Assembly: GCA_905214545.1 (NCBI GenBank)
Contig: CAJMMO010000002.1
Span: forward strand, 1 to 64,000
DNA from: an uncultured bacterium
GTDB lineage: Bacteria; Bacillota; Bacilli; Lactobacillales; Lactobacillaceae
Direction: 5' to 3'
Length of the DNA stretch: 64,000 nt
Part shown: positions 48,898-55,889 of the stretch, piece by piece
How the letters are laid out: every line of letters begins with the position of its first letter
Position numbering within the stretch: the stretch's first letter is position 1
Program-made: the position numbers and the translations under genes
The notes under the pieces: model-generated
The model's input: the letters and a program-made list of their open reading frames with translations, nothing else
Told to the model about the DNA's origin: nothing
The model's database searches: none

Positions 48898-50559
48898 CTA
48901 TTCCTCACTTTTATCGTGTACGTGAACTAATTCTTTGCCAAAAAGGTCTTGTGCCTTTTTAACGACTTGCTTGCTGTCATCCGTCTTGGCTGCCGCGGGC
49001 TTTTTCTTGCGGGCCAGCAGCTCGTCTTTGTGGGCCGCCAGAAAGCTCTTTCTGACTTGGAGCCAGGATGAATCGGCTACTAAGACGATACCATAATTGT
49101 GCTTGCACATGCGGCCCAATTCGGCTTCCAGCCGCTCCACCAGGTCGGTGTTTTTGTTGGCCCGCTCAAACCAGAGCTTGTACTTGCACTTTAAGACCAC
49201 CTGGTCGGGGCTGGCCGCCACGGGCTCCAAGACGCCGGTCAGGGCGCGCTCAGACACGCTGAGCTTGGAGACCGCGTCGCCCCAGACTTCGCGCACGGCC
49301 GCCAGGTCTTCTTTGGTGGCGTTGGCCAGCACGTGATAGACCTGCTTGCGGTTGTCGGGGTCGGCCGGCGCCGCCTTCTTTTTCGCAGGCGCTGGGGCCG
49401 CCGGCTGGCTGTTAAGCCGATCTTCTAATTCCTGGACCTTGTTTTGCAGCGCAGTCAAAGCAGTCTGGTCGGCAGCGGGCTTGCTGTCAGCCTGCTCCTG
49501 GCTGGCCTGGACGATGAACACCGTTAAGGGCAGCTGCTGCTGGTTGGTGTAGCGCAAATCGTGCAGGCGGTCGTTGGCCAGATCGATGAGCTTGAACATC
49601 CGGCTGGCCGGCAGCCCGCTCATTTTTTCGGCAAAGTCAGGGCTGGCAAAAGGCTCCTGCTCGCCGGTTTTTTCAACCAAAAGCAGGCGCGAGAGCAGCT
49701 CGATGATCTCGGTCAAAACGTTCTGGGCCGTGGCGCCGTCTTTGAGCACGCGGGCGGCCTGCTGCAAGGCGTCTGCCGACTTGTCTTGCGCAATCAAGGC
49801 CAGCAGCTGCTCGATGTCGCCTTGGGCCGCAAAGCCCGTGACTTCCAAGGCGTCTTGATAGTTGATCTTGTCGTTGTCCAAGGCCACCAGCTGGTCGAGG
49901 ATGGAGAGCGCGTCCCGCATCCCCCCGTCGGCCACCTGGGCAATGACGGCCAAGGCCTCGTCATCGTAGGCAATCTTTTCGGCCGCCAGGATCTTTTCCA
50001 TCTGGGCCAGCAGGTCCTTGTTCTGGATCCGCTTGAAGCGGTAGCGCTGGGTCCGCGAGATGATCGTGGCCGGCACTTTTTGCAATTCCGTCGTGGCCAA
50101 AATGAAGACGACGTTGGCCGGCGGCTCTTCCAAGGTCTTCAGCAAGGCGTTGAAGGCCCCCATCGACAGCATGTGGACTTCGTCGATGATGTAGACCTTG
50201 TACTGGCCCTGAGTCGGCGCGTACTTGACCTGGTCGCGGATGGTCCGGATCTCATCGACGCCGTTGTTGGAAGCTGCGTCGATCTGGATGATGTCCGCTA
50301 AAGCGCCCTCGTCGGCCGCCTTGCAGTTGGCGCACTCGTTGCAGGGCTCGCCGTCCTGCAAGTTCGTACAGTTCAAGGCCTTGGCCAAAATCAAGGCGCA
50401 AGAAGTTTTCCCCGTCCCTCTGGGTCCGGCAAAGAGGTAGGCGTGCGAGACCGTGCCGCGTTTTAAAGCATTTTTCAACGTATCCGTTATCGCCTTTTGG
50501 CCGACCACATCGGCAAAAGTCTGCGGCCGCCACTTGCGGTAGAGAGCACGATATGACAT
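48898..50559 (-). CDS. dnaX: DNA polymerase III gamma/tau subunit
   Basis: A 553-residue clamp-loader ATPase. Walker A is FAGPRGTGKTS near residue 42, the four zinc cysteines run from NCTNLQDG to CNECANC near 64-82, and Walker B is VYIIDEVHMLS near 122 with sensor ILATTELQKVP near 151. The Pro/Ala/Lys linker lies at about 385-405, and the C-terminal tau domain continues to the end, so this is a full tau form. Ribosome binding site AAGGGG. The SRP RNA gene and a second hairpin lie directly upstream. Confidence 0.96.
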   Translation of the reverse strand: MSYRALYRKWRPQTFADVVGQKAITDTLKNALKRGTVSHAYLFAGPRGTGKTSCALILAKALNCTNLQDGEPCNECANCKAADEGALADIIQIDAASNNGVDEIRTIRDQVKYAPTQGQYKVYIIDEVHMLSMGAFNALLKTLEEPPANVVFILATTELQKVPATIISRTQRYRFKRIQNKDLLAQMEKILAAEKIAYDDEALAVIAQVADGGMRDALSILDQLVALDNDKINYQDALEVTGFAAQGDIEQLLALIAQDKSADALQQAARVLKDGATAQNVLTEIIELLSRLLLVEKTGEQEPFASPDFAEKMSGLPASRMFKLIDLANDRLHDLRYTNQQQLPLTVFIVQASQEQADSKPAADQTALTALQNKVQELEDRLNSQPAAPAPAKKKAAPADPDNRKQVYHVLANATKEDLAAVREVWGDAVSKLSVSERALTGVLEPVAASPDQVVLKCKYKLWFERANKNTDLVERLEAELGRMCKHNYGIVLVADSSWLQVRKSFLAAHKDELLARKKKPAAAKTDDSKQVVKKAQDLFGKELVHVHDKSEE

Positions 50560-50575
50560 TAAAAATCCCCTTGAT

Positions 50576-50606
50576 TTAAAAAACTCTTAGCCGGGAAGCT
50601 AAGAGC
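50576..50606 (-). terminator. Terminator-like hairpin in the dnaX leader
   Basis: Minus strand: perfect 8-bp stem CTCTTAGC / GCTAAGAG with a six-base loop, then GTTTTTTAAA. It lies between the SRP RNA and the dnaX ribosome binding site. Confidence 0.65.
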
Positions 50607-50616
50607 AGTTACTGTC

Positions 50617-50696
50617 AAAAAAAGGCACATGCCCTAGCTGCCTTAGTGCTGCTACCTTCCGGTCCTGACACGGTTCAGCAGAAGAACATTGCCTGT
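50617..50696 (-). ncRNA. ffs: Signal recognition particle RNA (small bacterial 4.5S type)
   Basis: Minus strand: the conserved domain IV apex GTCAGGACCGGAAGGTAGCAGCA carries the symmetric and asymmetric loops and the GGAA tetraloop (given in part: CAGGACCGGAAGGTAGCAGC). The ends pair as GGCA...TGCC and the molecule is followed by TTTTTTT. With Ffh it targets membrane proteins. The location between tadA and dnaX is classic for Bacillota. The exact 5' end is uncertain by several bases. Confidence 0.93.
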
Positions 50697-50699
50697 TTA

Positions 50700-51209
50700 T
50701 TATGATAGCTTATTTTCCTTTTTTTGGCCAGGTTTTTGCTGGCGGCCAGCCCGAATTGCCCGGAAAAAATCTTTGAGCAGCTGGCTGTTTTCCTCGCGGT
50801 AAAAGCCGCGCACGACGTGCGGGTGGTGGTTGAATTTTTCAACGGCCATTAAGTCGACGACGCTGCCGCAGGCGCCGGCCTTGGGGTCCAGCGCCCCGTA
50901 GACCAGGTTTTTGATCCGCGCGTTGATGATGGCGCCGGCGCACATGGCACACGGCTCCAAGGTGACAAACAAGCTGCAGTCGATGAGCCGCCAGGAATTA
51001 AGCTTCTGGCAGGCCTGCCTTAGTGCAATCATTTCCGCGTGCTGGCAGGCGTCTTGGTCTAACTCGCGGCGGTTGTAGCCGCGGCCGATGATCTGGCCGT
51101 CCGGGTCAACTACGACAGCGCCGATGGGGATTTCGTCTTGTTCTTGGGCTAGGCGCGCCTGTGCCATCGCCGCCTGCATGAACTCTTTTTTCTGCTGGCT
51201 GGAAAACAT
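50700..51209 (-). CDS. tadA: tRNA-specific adenosine deaminase TadA
   Basis: A 169-residue zinc deaminase that converts A34 to inosine in tRNA-Arg(ACG). The catalytic HAEMIALRQAC is near residue 57 and the zinc cysteines PCAMCAGAIINARI near 87. The tail after about 150 is basic. ATG 51209 shares one base with the stop of the methyltransferase; the GTG just upstream is less well spaced from GAGGTG. Confidence 0.94.
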   Translation of the reverse strand: MFSSQQKKEFMQAAMAQARLAQEQDEIPIGAVVVDPDGQIIGRGYNRRELDQDACQHAEMIALRQACQKLNSWRLIDCSLFVTLEPCAMCAGAIINARIKNLVYGALDPKAGACGSVVDLMAVEKFNHHPHVVRGFYREENSQLLKDFFRAIRAGRQQKPGQKKENKLS

Positions 51210-51811
51210 CACTGCACCTCGCTTTTGAGGATGTAGTAGCCCTTGTCGCGTTTGACGATAGTGCAGTTGCCAAAAGTGGCAGTAAGCAGCTTGCGGGCAC
51301 TTGGTTCGCCCTGCTTTTTCTGGATGACGACCAGCAAACAGCCTTCTGGGTTCAAGTGGTCTTTAGCCACGCTTAAAAAGGCGCTGACGGTCTTTTTGCC
51401 GGCCCGGATCGGCGGGTTGGTGACAATCAGATCATACTTGTCTTTGACCTGCTCGTAGCCGTCGGACGCAAAGATGGTCACGCCTAAGCCGTTGGCGCGG
51501 GCATTTTGCTTAGCCAAGGCCAGGGCGCGTTCGTTGACGTCGACCATGTCGACTTGGATTTTCGGCCACATTTTTGCCGCAAAAAGGCCTAAGGGGCCGT
51601 AGCCGCAGCCCAGGTCTAAGACGCTGGCCGGCTTTTTTTCCAAATCATTCATCACACTCAGCAAAACACCGGTCCCGTAGTCGACGCGCTGTTTTGAGAA
51701 AACCCCGCTGTCGCTGATAAAAGACAGGGTCTGCCCGCCGACCGTGTAAGACAGGCGGTGTTCGTCGTGGGCAGCAGTAGGGTTTTTAGCGTAGTACATT
51801 TCACTAGCCAT
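51209..51811 (-). CDS. Class I SAM-dependent methyltransferase, RsmC-like (YbxB)
   Basis: A 200-residue methyltransferase. It has the SAM-binding VLDLGCGYGPLGLFAAK near residue 61 and the N-methylase motif DLIVTNPPIRAG near 131, which points to methylation of a base amino group in rRNA (RsmC/RlmG-like). The exact target is unknown. It precedes tadA with overlapping stop and start codons. Confidence 0.88.
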   Translation of the reverse strand: MASEMYYAKNPTAAHDEHRLSYTVGGQTLSFISDSGVFSKQRVDYGTGVLLSVMNDLEKKPASVLDLGCGYGPLGLFAAKMWPKIQVDMVDVNERALALAKQNARANGLGVTIFASDGYEQVKDKYDLIVTNPPIRAGKKTVSAFLSVAKDHLNPEGCLLVVIQKKQGEPSARKLLTATFGNCTIVKRDKGYYILKSEVQ

Positions 51812-51839
51812 GGTTGTTCGTCCTTTCTGCAGGCAAAAT

Positions 51840-51866
51840 AAAAAGCCCCCTGCGGGGGCCTTTTAT
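51840..51866 (-). terminator. Terminator of the rplJ-rplL operon
   Basis: Stem AAAAGGCCCCC / GGGGGCTTTT (minus strand) with loop GCA and trailing T-rich sequence. Confidence 0.85.
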
Positions 51867-51874
51867 GATGGTAA

Positions 51875-52240
51875 CTACTTCAGAGTTACAGTAGCGCCAG
51901 CTGCTTCCAGCTTGCTCTTAAGGTCGTTAGCTTCGTCTTCTGAAGCGCCTTCCTTAATGATAGTAGGTGCGCCGTCAACCATCTTCTTGCAGTCCAGCAG
52001 ACCCTTGTTGGTGATTTCACGGACAACCTTGATAACCTTAACCTTTTCTTGGCCAGCTTCAGTCAATTCAACGTCGAATGATGACTTAGCAGCTGCGTCG
52101 CCGCCAGCAGCACCGGCTGCAGCAACAGGAGCAGCAGCTGAAACGCCGAATTCGTCTTCGATAGCCTTTACCAGGTCGTTTAATTCAAGAATTGAAGCAC
52201 CCTTCAGGTCTTCAATAATCTTATCTTTATCTAAAGCCAT
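51875..52240 (-). CDS. rplL: 50S ribosomal protein L7/L12
   Basis: A 121-residue stalk protein. The N-terminal dimer domain is followed by the Ala/Gly hinge (VSAAAPVAAAGAAGGDAAAK, residues about 34-53) and the C-terminal factor-binding domain with KVIKVVREITNKGLLDCKK. It is encoded after rplJ under the L10 leader. Confidence 0.98.
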   Translation of the reverse strand: MALDKDKIIEDLKGASILELNDLVKAIEDEFGVSAAAPVAAAGAAGGDAAAKSSFDVELTEAGQEKVKVIKVVREITNKGLLDCKKMVDGAPTIIKEGASEDEANDLKSKLEAAGATVTLK

Positions 52241-52286
52241 TATTTAAATCCTCCGAAATTAGATAAATTGTAAAATTCTAAAATGA

Positions 52287-52790
52287 TTAGTCTTCGTCTT
52301 TGCTGTCGGCAACAGCCTTAACAGCATAAGCGAAGTTGCGTACAGGTGCTTGCAATACTGAAACAAGCATTGACAGCAGACCTTCGCGGCCAGGGATAGA
52401 AGCCAATTCCTTGATTTCTTCCTTGCTGGTAACTTTGCCTTCCAGCATACCGCCCTTGATTTCCAGAACGTCGAAGTCGTCTTCGTACTTAGAAACGATT
52501 CGAGCTGGTTCAGTAATGTCATCTGCGTCAGCAGTGTAAACAACAGCAGTTGGGCCGACAAAGGTGTCGTCCAAACCTTCGATGCCGGCCTTTTCAGCGG
52601 CACGACGCAGGTAGGTGTTCTTGATAACCTTCATCTTAACGTTGTTGTCACGCAATTCCTTACGCATGTTGGTAACTTCTTCGACAGTCAAGCCCAAGTA
52701 GTTGATGACTAAGATCGCCTTAGCTTCCTTTAATTCGTCAGCAAAAGCGTTAACCAACTTTTCCTTTTCAGCGATAGCAGCTTTACTCAA
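52287..52790 (-). CDS. rplJ: 50S ribosomal protein L10
   Basis: A 167-residue stalk base protein that holds L7/L12 dimers. Its start region SKAAIAEKEKLVNAFADELK and segment VINYLGLTVEEVTNMRKELR are typical. The start is TTG 52790, eight bases after GGAGG; a GTG nine bases upstream lies inside that site. L10 probably represses its own mRNA through the leader. Confidence 0.97.
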   Translation of the reverse strand: MSKAAIAEKEKLVNAFADELKEAKAILVINYLGLTVEEVTNMRKELRDNNVKMKVIKNTYLRRAAEKAGIEGLDDTFVGPTAVVYTADADDITEPARIVSKYEDDFDVLEIKGGMLEGKVTSKEEIKELASIPGREGLLSMLVSVLQAPVRNFAYAVKAVADSKDED

Positions 52791-52799
52791 AATTTTCAC

Positions 52800-52945
52800 C
52801 TCCAGATAAAAGATTTGTAATTCTACGGGTCAAATAAATACTCCATGCCAAAAAGACATGGAGTTTAAAGTTCTCTCATTATCTTCTGGCCTCGGCGGGA
52901 TTTTGAGGCTGTGCGCCACCCGAGTCTTAGGTAGAATTTACGCTA
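52800..52945 (-). promoter_or_regulatory. L10 ribosomal protein leader
   Basis: Structured leader on the minus strand between the promoter and rplJ. It contains the CCTAAGACTCGGGTGGCGCA and GCCTCAAAATCCCGCCGAGGC segments typical of Bacillota L10 leaders, then the hairpin ACTCCATGTC...GGCATGGAGT at about 52838-52864 followed by a T-rich run, a possible attenuator. Confidence 0.85.
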
Positions 52946-52948
52946 ATA

Positions 52949-52977
52949 ATAGTACCTGCCCTCACCTGTAAAGTCAA
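52949..52977 (-). promoter_or_regulatory. rplJL promoter
   Basis: Minus strand: -35 TTGACT at 52972-52977, 17-base spacer, -10 TACTAT at 52949-52954. Confidence 0.7.
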
Positions 52978-52994
52978 GCACTGGTAATTGACAA

Positions 52995-53023
52995 TTGTGG
53001 CAGAACGTAAATTTTTTTATAAT
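52995..53023 (+). promoter_or_regulatory. Promoter of the small membrane protein gene
   Basis: -35 TTGTGG at 52995-53000, 17-base spacer, perfect -10 TATAAT at 53018-53023, about 33 bases before the ATG. Confidence 0.65.
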
Positions 53024-53055
53024 GAAAATAACTGCAAACAGAAATGAGGAGAATT

Positions 53056-53277
53056 ATGGATAATTTTAGACGTGACGCCTTTTGGAGCGTCCTGTTCACT
53101 TTTTTGTTTATCATCGCAATCTACGCTCTGGTCAAACACTTGACGGTGCCCCACATTAACACTGGCAGTGCGGTCTTAGGCGTGCTCTGGGTCATCATCA
53201 CTGGTGCTTTGCTGTTTGACTACTTACACCGCGCTATCAAGGAATACAAGGCCAACAAAGCCAACAAGCAAGAGTAA
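53056..53277 (+). CDS. Small two-helix membrane protein of unknown function
   Basis: A 73-residue protein I cannot assign. It has two hydrophobic helices (about residues 9-28 and 36-56) joined by a short loop, and a basic Lys/Asn/Ala tail, so the ends are probably cytoplasmic. A good promoter, a GAGGAG ribosome binding site and a downstream terminator support a real gene. ATG 53056 is preferred; an ATG 12 bases earlier overlaps the ribosome binding site. It stands alone, between the rplJL leader and pnuC. Confidence 0.75.
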   Translation: MDNFRRDAFWSVLFTFLFIIAIYALVKHLTVPHINTGSAVLGVLWVIITGALLFDYLHRAIKEYKANKANKQE

Positions 53278-53280
53278 TCA

Positions 53281-53308
53281 TTCAAATATATTCAAATATA
53301 ATTTGAAT
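53281..53308. repeat. Direct and inverted repeat after the small membrane protein gene
   Basis: Two tandem copies of the decamer TTCAAATATA followed by ATTTGAAT. The second copy and ATTTGAAT form a perfect palindrome ATTCAAAT-ATA-ATTTGAAT at 53290-53308. It lies just before the terminator. Confidence 0.7.
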
Positions 53309-53313
53309 AGAAA

Positions 53314-53350
53314 CAAAAAGAGTTTTCTCAATTGAGAAAACTCTTTTTTT
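53314..53350. terminator. Bidirectional terminator between the small membrane protein gene and pnuC
   Basis: Perfect palindrome with arms AAAAAGAGTTTTCTCAA / TTGAGAAAACTCTTTTT. Confidence 0.92.
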
Positions 53351-53354
53351 AGAC

Positions 53355-54098
53355 CTAAATTTTATCTAAACCCGCATTCTTCCGCCCCCGGTTAAACCAA
53401 GGCGAAATGGTAAAAGCCAAGACATCGTTGGCGATGTAGATCAAGGAGTTGACGGCCATGGCGATCGTAGCATCCCCCTGCGCGAAAGTAATAGCCCACA
53501 GCAAAAGCTGGAAAAGGCCGCTGGCCAGCCACCAGTAAAACTGGTTGTTGTAACGCATGAAGCACATGATGCCGGCAGTCAGAGAAATGGCAAAAGACAC
53601 AGCGTCAATCCACGGCCGGGGGTCGTTGGTTAAGTGCCCGATCAAATAGCCGGAAACCAGGTAGACGGCTAAAGTCCCGATAATAGCGATGACCCACTCA
53701 CGCTTGCCAAAAGTGCGCAGGTGGTTTTTGGTATCCTCGTTCCAGCTTTTGACGGCAAACAAAACTGGCAGGTCCAGCGTGGCGATGTAGGCCAGCTGTT
53801 CGAAGATCGCTAAGTAGTTTTTAGCGGACCAGCTGGCGAAGATGAAGCAGGCGGCAGACAGCAGACCGAGCCAGCCGTTGACGGCTTTAGCGGCGTTGAT
53901 CGACAAAACGCACAGGGTCCCGAGCAGCGTGCCGATGAAGGTGACGACCGTGACGGCTGTGATCTTGTTCGACAGCAAAATGGCTAGCTGGAAGCCAAAG
54001 GCGAAAAACCAGAGGCAATAGTTGGCGGTTGGCCAGCCCTGCAGTTGCGACCATAACCATTTAAAGTAGCTTACGTGTTCTGTTTGTGTAGCTTGCAA
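53355..54098 (-). CDS. pnuC: Nicotinamide riboside/mononucleotide transporter PnuC
   Basis: A 247-residue membrane protein with about seven helices, of the PnuC family, which brings in nicotinamide riboside by facilitated diffusion. Conserved Trp/Asn segments include the opening YFKWLWSQLQGW, WSAKNYL near residue 90 and NNQFYWWLASGLFQLLLW near residue 187. The start is TTG 54098 after AAGGGA; no better start is available. The leader is structured (see regulatory feature). Confidence 0.85.
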   Translation of the reverse strand: MQATQTEHVSYFKWLWSQLQGWPTANYCLWFFAFGFQLAILLSNKITAVTVVTFIGTLLGTLCVLSINAAKAVNGWLGLLSAACFIFASWSAKNYLAIFEQLAYIATLDLPVLFAVKSWNEDTKNHLRTFGKREWVIAIIGTLAVYLVSGYLIGHLTNDPRPWIDAVSFAISLTAGIMCFMRYNNQFYWWLASGLFQLLLWAITFAQGDATIAMAVNSLIYIANDVLAFTISPWFNRGRKNAGLDKI

Positions 54099-54165
54099 AA
54101 AAACAATCCCTTCCTAGAAATCAACTCAATACATTTTCTAGATGCCATTCAGAACGGCATCGTTA
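54099..54165 (-). promoter_or_regulatory. Structured leader of pnuC, candidate regulatory RNA
   Basis: Minus strand: hairpin GATGCC / GGCATC with a nine-base loop (about 54141-54161), directly followed by hairpin CTAGAAA / TTTCTAG (about 54114-54141), whose 3' arm touches the GGAAGGGA ribosome binding site. An NAD-sensing riboswitch class (NAD-II, pnuC motif) is known before pnuC in Lactobacillales relatives; I cannot confirm that this is one. Confidence 0.45.
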
Positions 54166-54195
54166 CATGCTATTGGATTTTCAGAAAGAGATCAA
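54162..54195 (-). promoter_or_regulatory. Possible pnuC promoter
   Basis: Minus strand: TTGATC, 17 bases, TAGCAT, just upstream of the two leader hairpins. Both boxes are imperfect. Confidence 0.35.
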
Positions 54196-54235
54196 TGGTT
54201 CAAGTGTAAAAGTTAAAAAAAGAGCAAATGAAAAA

Positions 54236-54802
54236 CTAGTCTTTGCCAGTTTTCGGCGAGGCAAACATCCAAATAAGGATGTCGATGCCCAAAATAACTA
54301 GGACCACAATTGGCTGCCAGTTAATGACCACCGCGCCGACCAGCAATAAGATTGCCTGAATTAAAATCCGTTGGCCGTTAGTCACCTGTTTTAAGCGAGC
54401 AATGTCGTCTGGATTGTCTGTGGCTAACACTTTGGCCAGGAGATGGAAGGTGATGCCCCAGATAAGGTACATGATGAGGTAAAAGTAAGCCGCGGCTTTT
54501 GACTGCGGCTCTTCGCTGAGCCAGCCGGTGCCCACGGGCGCAAAGGACATGAAAAACAGCCAGAGCATGTTTACCCAAAAGGCTTTTCTAGAAATATGAG
54601 CGGCATTTTCAAAAAGATAGTGGTGGTTGTACCAGGCTGTAGAGATCAAAAAGAAACTGATCAAATAAGCTAAAAAGTAAGCCCGTTCTTGCAGCAGGGC
54701 AGCCCAGTTGGGGCCATGTGGGATTTTAATTTCAAGCGCCATGATCGTCATGATGATGGCAATAATGGCATCGGTAAAGGCTTCGACGCGAGATTTATTC
54801 AT
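54236..54802 (-). CDS. TMEM175 / DUF1211 family membrane protein
   Basis: A 188-residue protein of the TMEM175 (DUF1211) family; bacterial members are potassium-permeable channels. The signature RVEAFTDAIIAIIMTIMALE lies at residues 5-24, with further helices at about 40-60, 75-92, 105-125, 145-165 and 165-182. The ribosome binding site is AGGAGA. It is downstream of a GNAT gene and a MarR gene and may be in their transcript. Confidence 0.85.
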   Translation of the reverse strand: MNKSRVEAFTDAIIAIIMTIMALEIKIPHGPNWAALLQERAYFLAYLISFFLISTAWYNHHYLFENAAHISRKAFWVNMLWLFFMSFAPVGTGWLSEEPQSKAAAYFYLIMYLIWGITFHLLAKVLATDNPDDIARLKQVTNGQRILIQAILLLVGAVVINWQPIVVLVILGIDILIWMFASPKTGKD

Positions 54803-54814
54803 TGTGCTTCTCCT

Positions 54815-55330
54815 TTACAGTTTCTTCAGCAGCAGCCAGTCAATCTGCGGGTCGCTGCCGACCTGGTAGACGTGCTGGCTAACCTTGTGAAAGCCATGCC
54901 GCTTATAAAAGTGCTGGGCGTTGATGTTGTGCTCATAAACACCTAGCCAAACATAGGCTTTGCCCTCTTTTTTGGCAATATTTAAGGCATAGTCAAATAA
55001 AACGTTGCCTAGGCCCTGGTGCTGAAATTGCGGCAAAAGATAAATTCGCTCTACTTCCAAAGCATTTTCTTGCAAGTGCTCGGTTTGCGCAGCACCCTCA
55101 TTAATTTTCAGATAACCAGCCACTTCGCCGACTTTAATTAAAAAGAAAAAGCGGCTGTCAGGGTTGTTAATTTCATCTAACAGCTTGTCTGTTGCATAAT
55201 CTTCGTCTAAAAATTTCTGCATATCGGCAGGCTTTGTGTAAGGATCAAAGGTGTCCTTAAATGTGATTCTAGAAATTTCCTGCAGTTTGGCAACATCAGC
55301 AGCTGTCACCGGTCTAATTTGGTAGTCCAT
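54815..55330 (-). CDS. GNAT family N-acetyltransferase
   Basis: A 171-residue acetyltransferase. It begins YQIRPVTAADVAKLQEISRITF, has the acetyl-CoA loop LLPQFQHQGLGNVLFDYALN near residue 97, and ends with FYKRHGF near 146 and a Trp-Leu tail. The substrate is unknown; the family resembles spermidine and small-amine acetyltransferases only loosely. Its start shares one base with the marR stop codon. Confidence 0.87.
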   Translation of the reverse strand: MDYQIRPVTAADVAKLQEISRITFKDTFDPYTKPADMQKFLDEDYATDKLLDEINNPDSRFFFLIKVGEVAGYLKINEGAAQTEHLQENALEVERIYLLPQFQHQGLGNVLFDYALNIAKKEGKAYVWLGVYEHNINAQHFYKRHGFHKVSQHVYQVGSDPQIDWLLLKKL

Positions 55331-55785
55331 TAATACTCCCTCCTGCCACCATTTTTAACAAAGCGCCAGTTGGCACTGGCATTTTCCTCAACGGTCTTTA
55401 ATAAAATGGCTAACTGTTTTGTTTGCTCTTCGTTTAAGCCCGTGAGGACTAATTCATTTGAATAGCGATTTTCTTTTTCAATTTTGCTGGCTAATTCTTG
55501 CCCCTGCGGCGTGACAAATAAATGCCTTATTTTTTTATTCGCCTTATCCGGTCTTTTTTCAACCAGACCGTCTTTGACTAATTTTTGAATGCCCCGCGCC
55601 GTCGTCGTGCGGTCCACATTCAGCAAATTAGCCAAATGATCTGAGATAATGCCTGGGTTTTCCTTAATCCGCGTCAGGTACAAATACTGACCGCGACTGA
55701 GTTGCATGTCCTTAAACTCGCTGTTGGCAATTGAATCAAGCGCGCGGGCAATCGTGCCGATCTGGCGTAAGATATCTTCTTTCAT
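55330..55785 (-). CDS. MarR family transcriptional regulator
   Basis: A 151-residue winged-helix regulator. The DNA-binding part is LSRGQYLYLTRIKENPGI near residue 29 with recognition helix LLNVDRTTTARGIQKLVKDG near 48 and wing VEKRPDKANKKIRHLFVT near 70. ATG 55785 is chosen for the nearby GGTGAG. The palindrome GTTGTAATTGCAAC over its own promoter suggests autorepression. Probable targets are the GNAT and TMEM175 genes in the same unit. Confidence 0.9.
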   Translation of the reverse strand: MKEDILRQIGTIARALDSIANSEFKDMQLSRGQYLYLTRIKENPGIISDHLANLLNVDRTTTARGIQKLVKDGLVEKRPDKANKKIRHLFVTPQGQELASKIEKENRYSNELVLTGLNEEQTKQLAILLKTVEENASANWRFVKNGGRREY

Positions 55786-55800
55786 AAACTCACCGCTCAT

Positions 55801-55829
55801 AATATATAAAAGTAATGTTGTAATTGCAA
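55801..55829 (-). promoter_or_regulatory. Promoter of the marR-GNAT-TMEM175 unit
   Basis: Minus strand: -35 TTGCAA at 55824-55829, 17-base spacer, -10 TATATT at 55801-55806. Confidence 0.7.
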
Positions 55830-55830
55830 C
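55817..55830. promoter_or_regulatory. Candidate MarR operator
   Basis: GTTGTAATTGCAAC, a 14-base palindrome with one mismatched pair covering the -35 box. The outer AATATA/TATATT sequences extend the symmetry. Confidence 0.65.
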
Positions 55831-55842
55831 AATATATTTAAA

Positions 55843-55886
55843 CAAAAAAACAAGCTTAAAGTTAGTCTCTATAAGCTTGCCTTTTT
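55843..55886 (-). terminator. Terminator of the pst-phoU operon
   Basis: Minus strand: stem CAAGCTTA / TAAGCTTG with a 13-base loop followed by TTTTTTTG. Confidence 0.75.
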
Positions 55887-55889
55887 GTC

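Noticed and set aside
48898..50559. Programmed frameshift in dnaX making a short gamma form
   Set aside because: The lysine-rich stretches contain at most GAAAAAG and not the A-AAA-AAG slippery heptamer, and no strong stimulatory hairpin was seen.
53281..53308. CRISPR-like or insertion-sequence repeat
   Set aside because: There are only two adjacent ten-base copies, with no spacers, no transposase and no target duplication.
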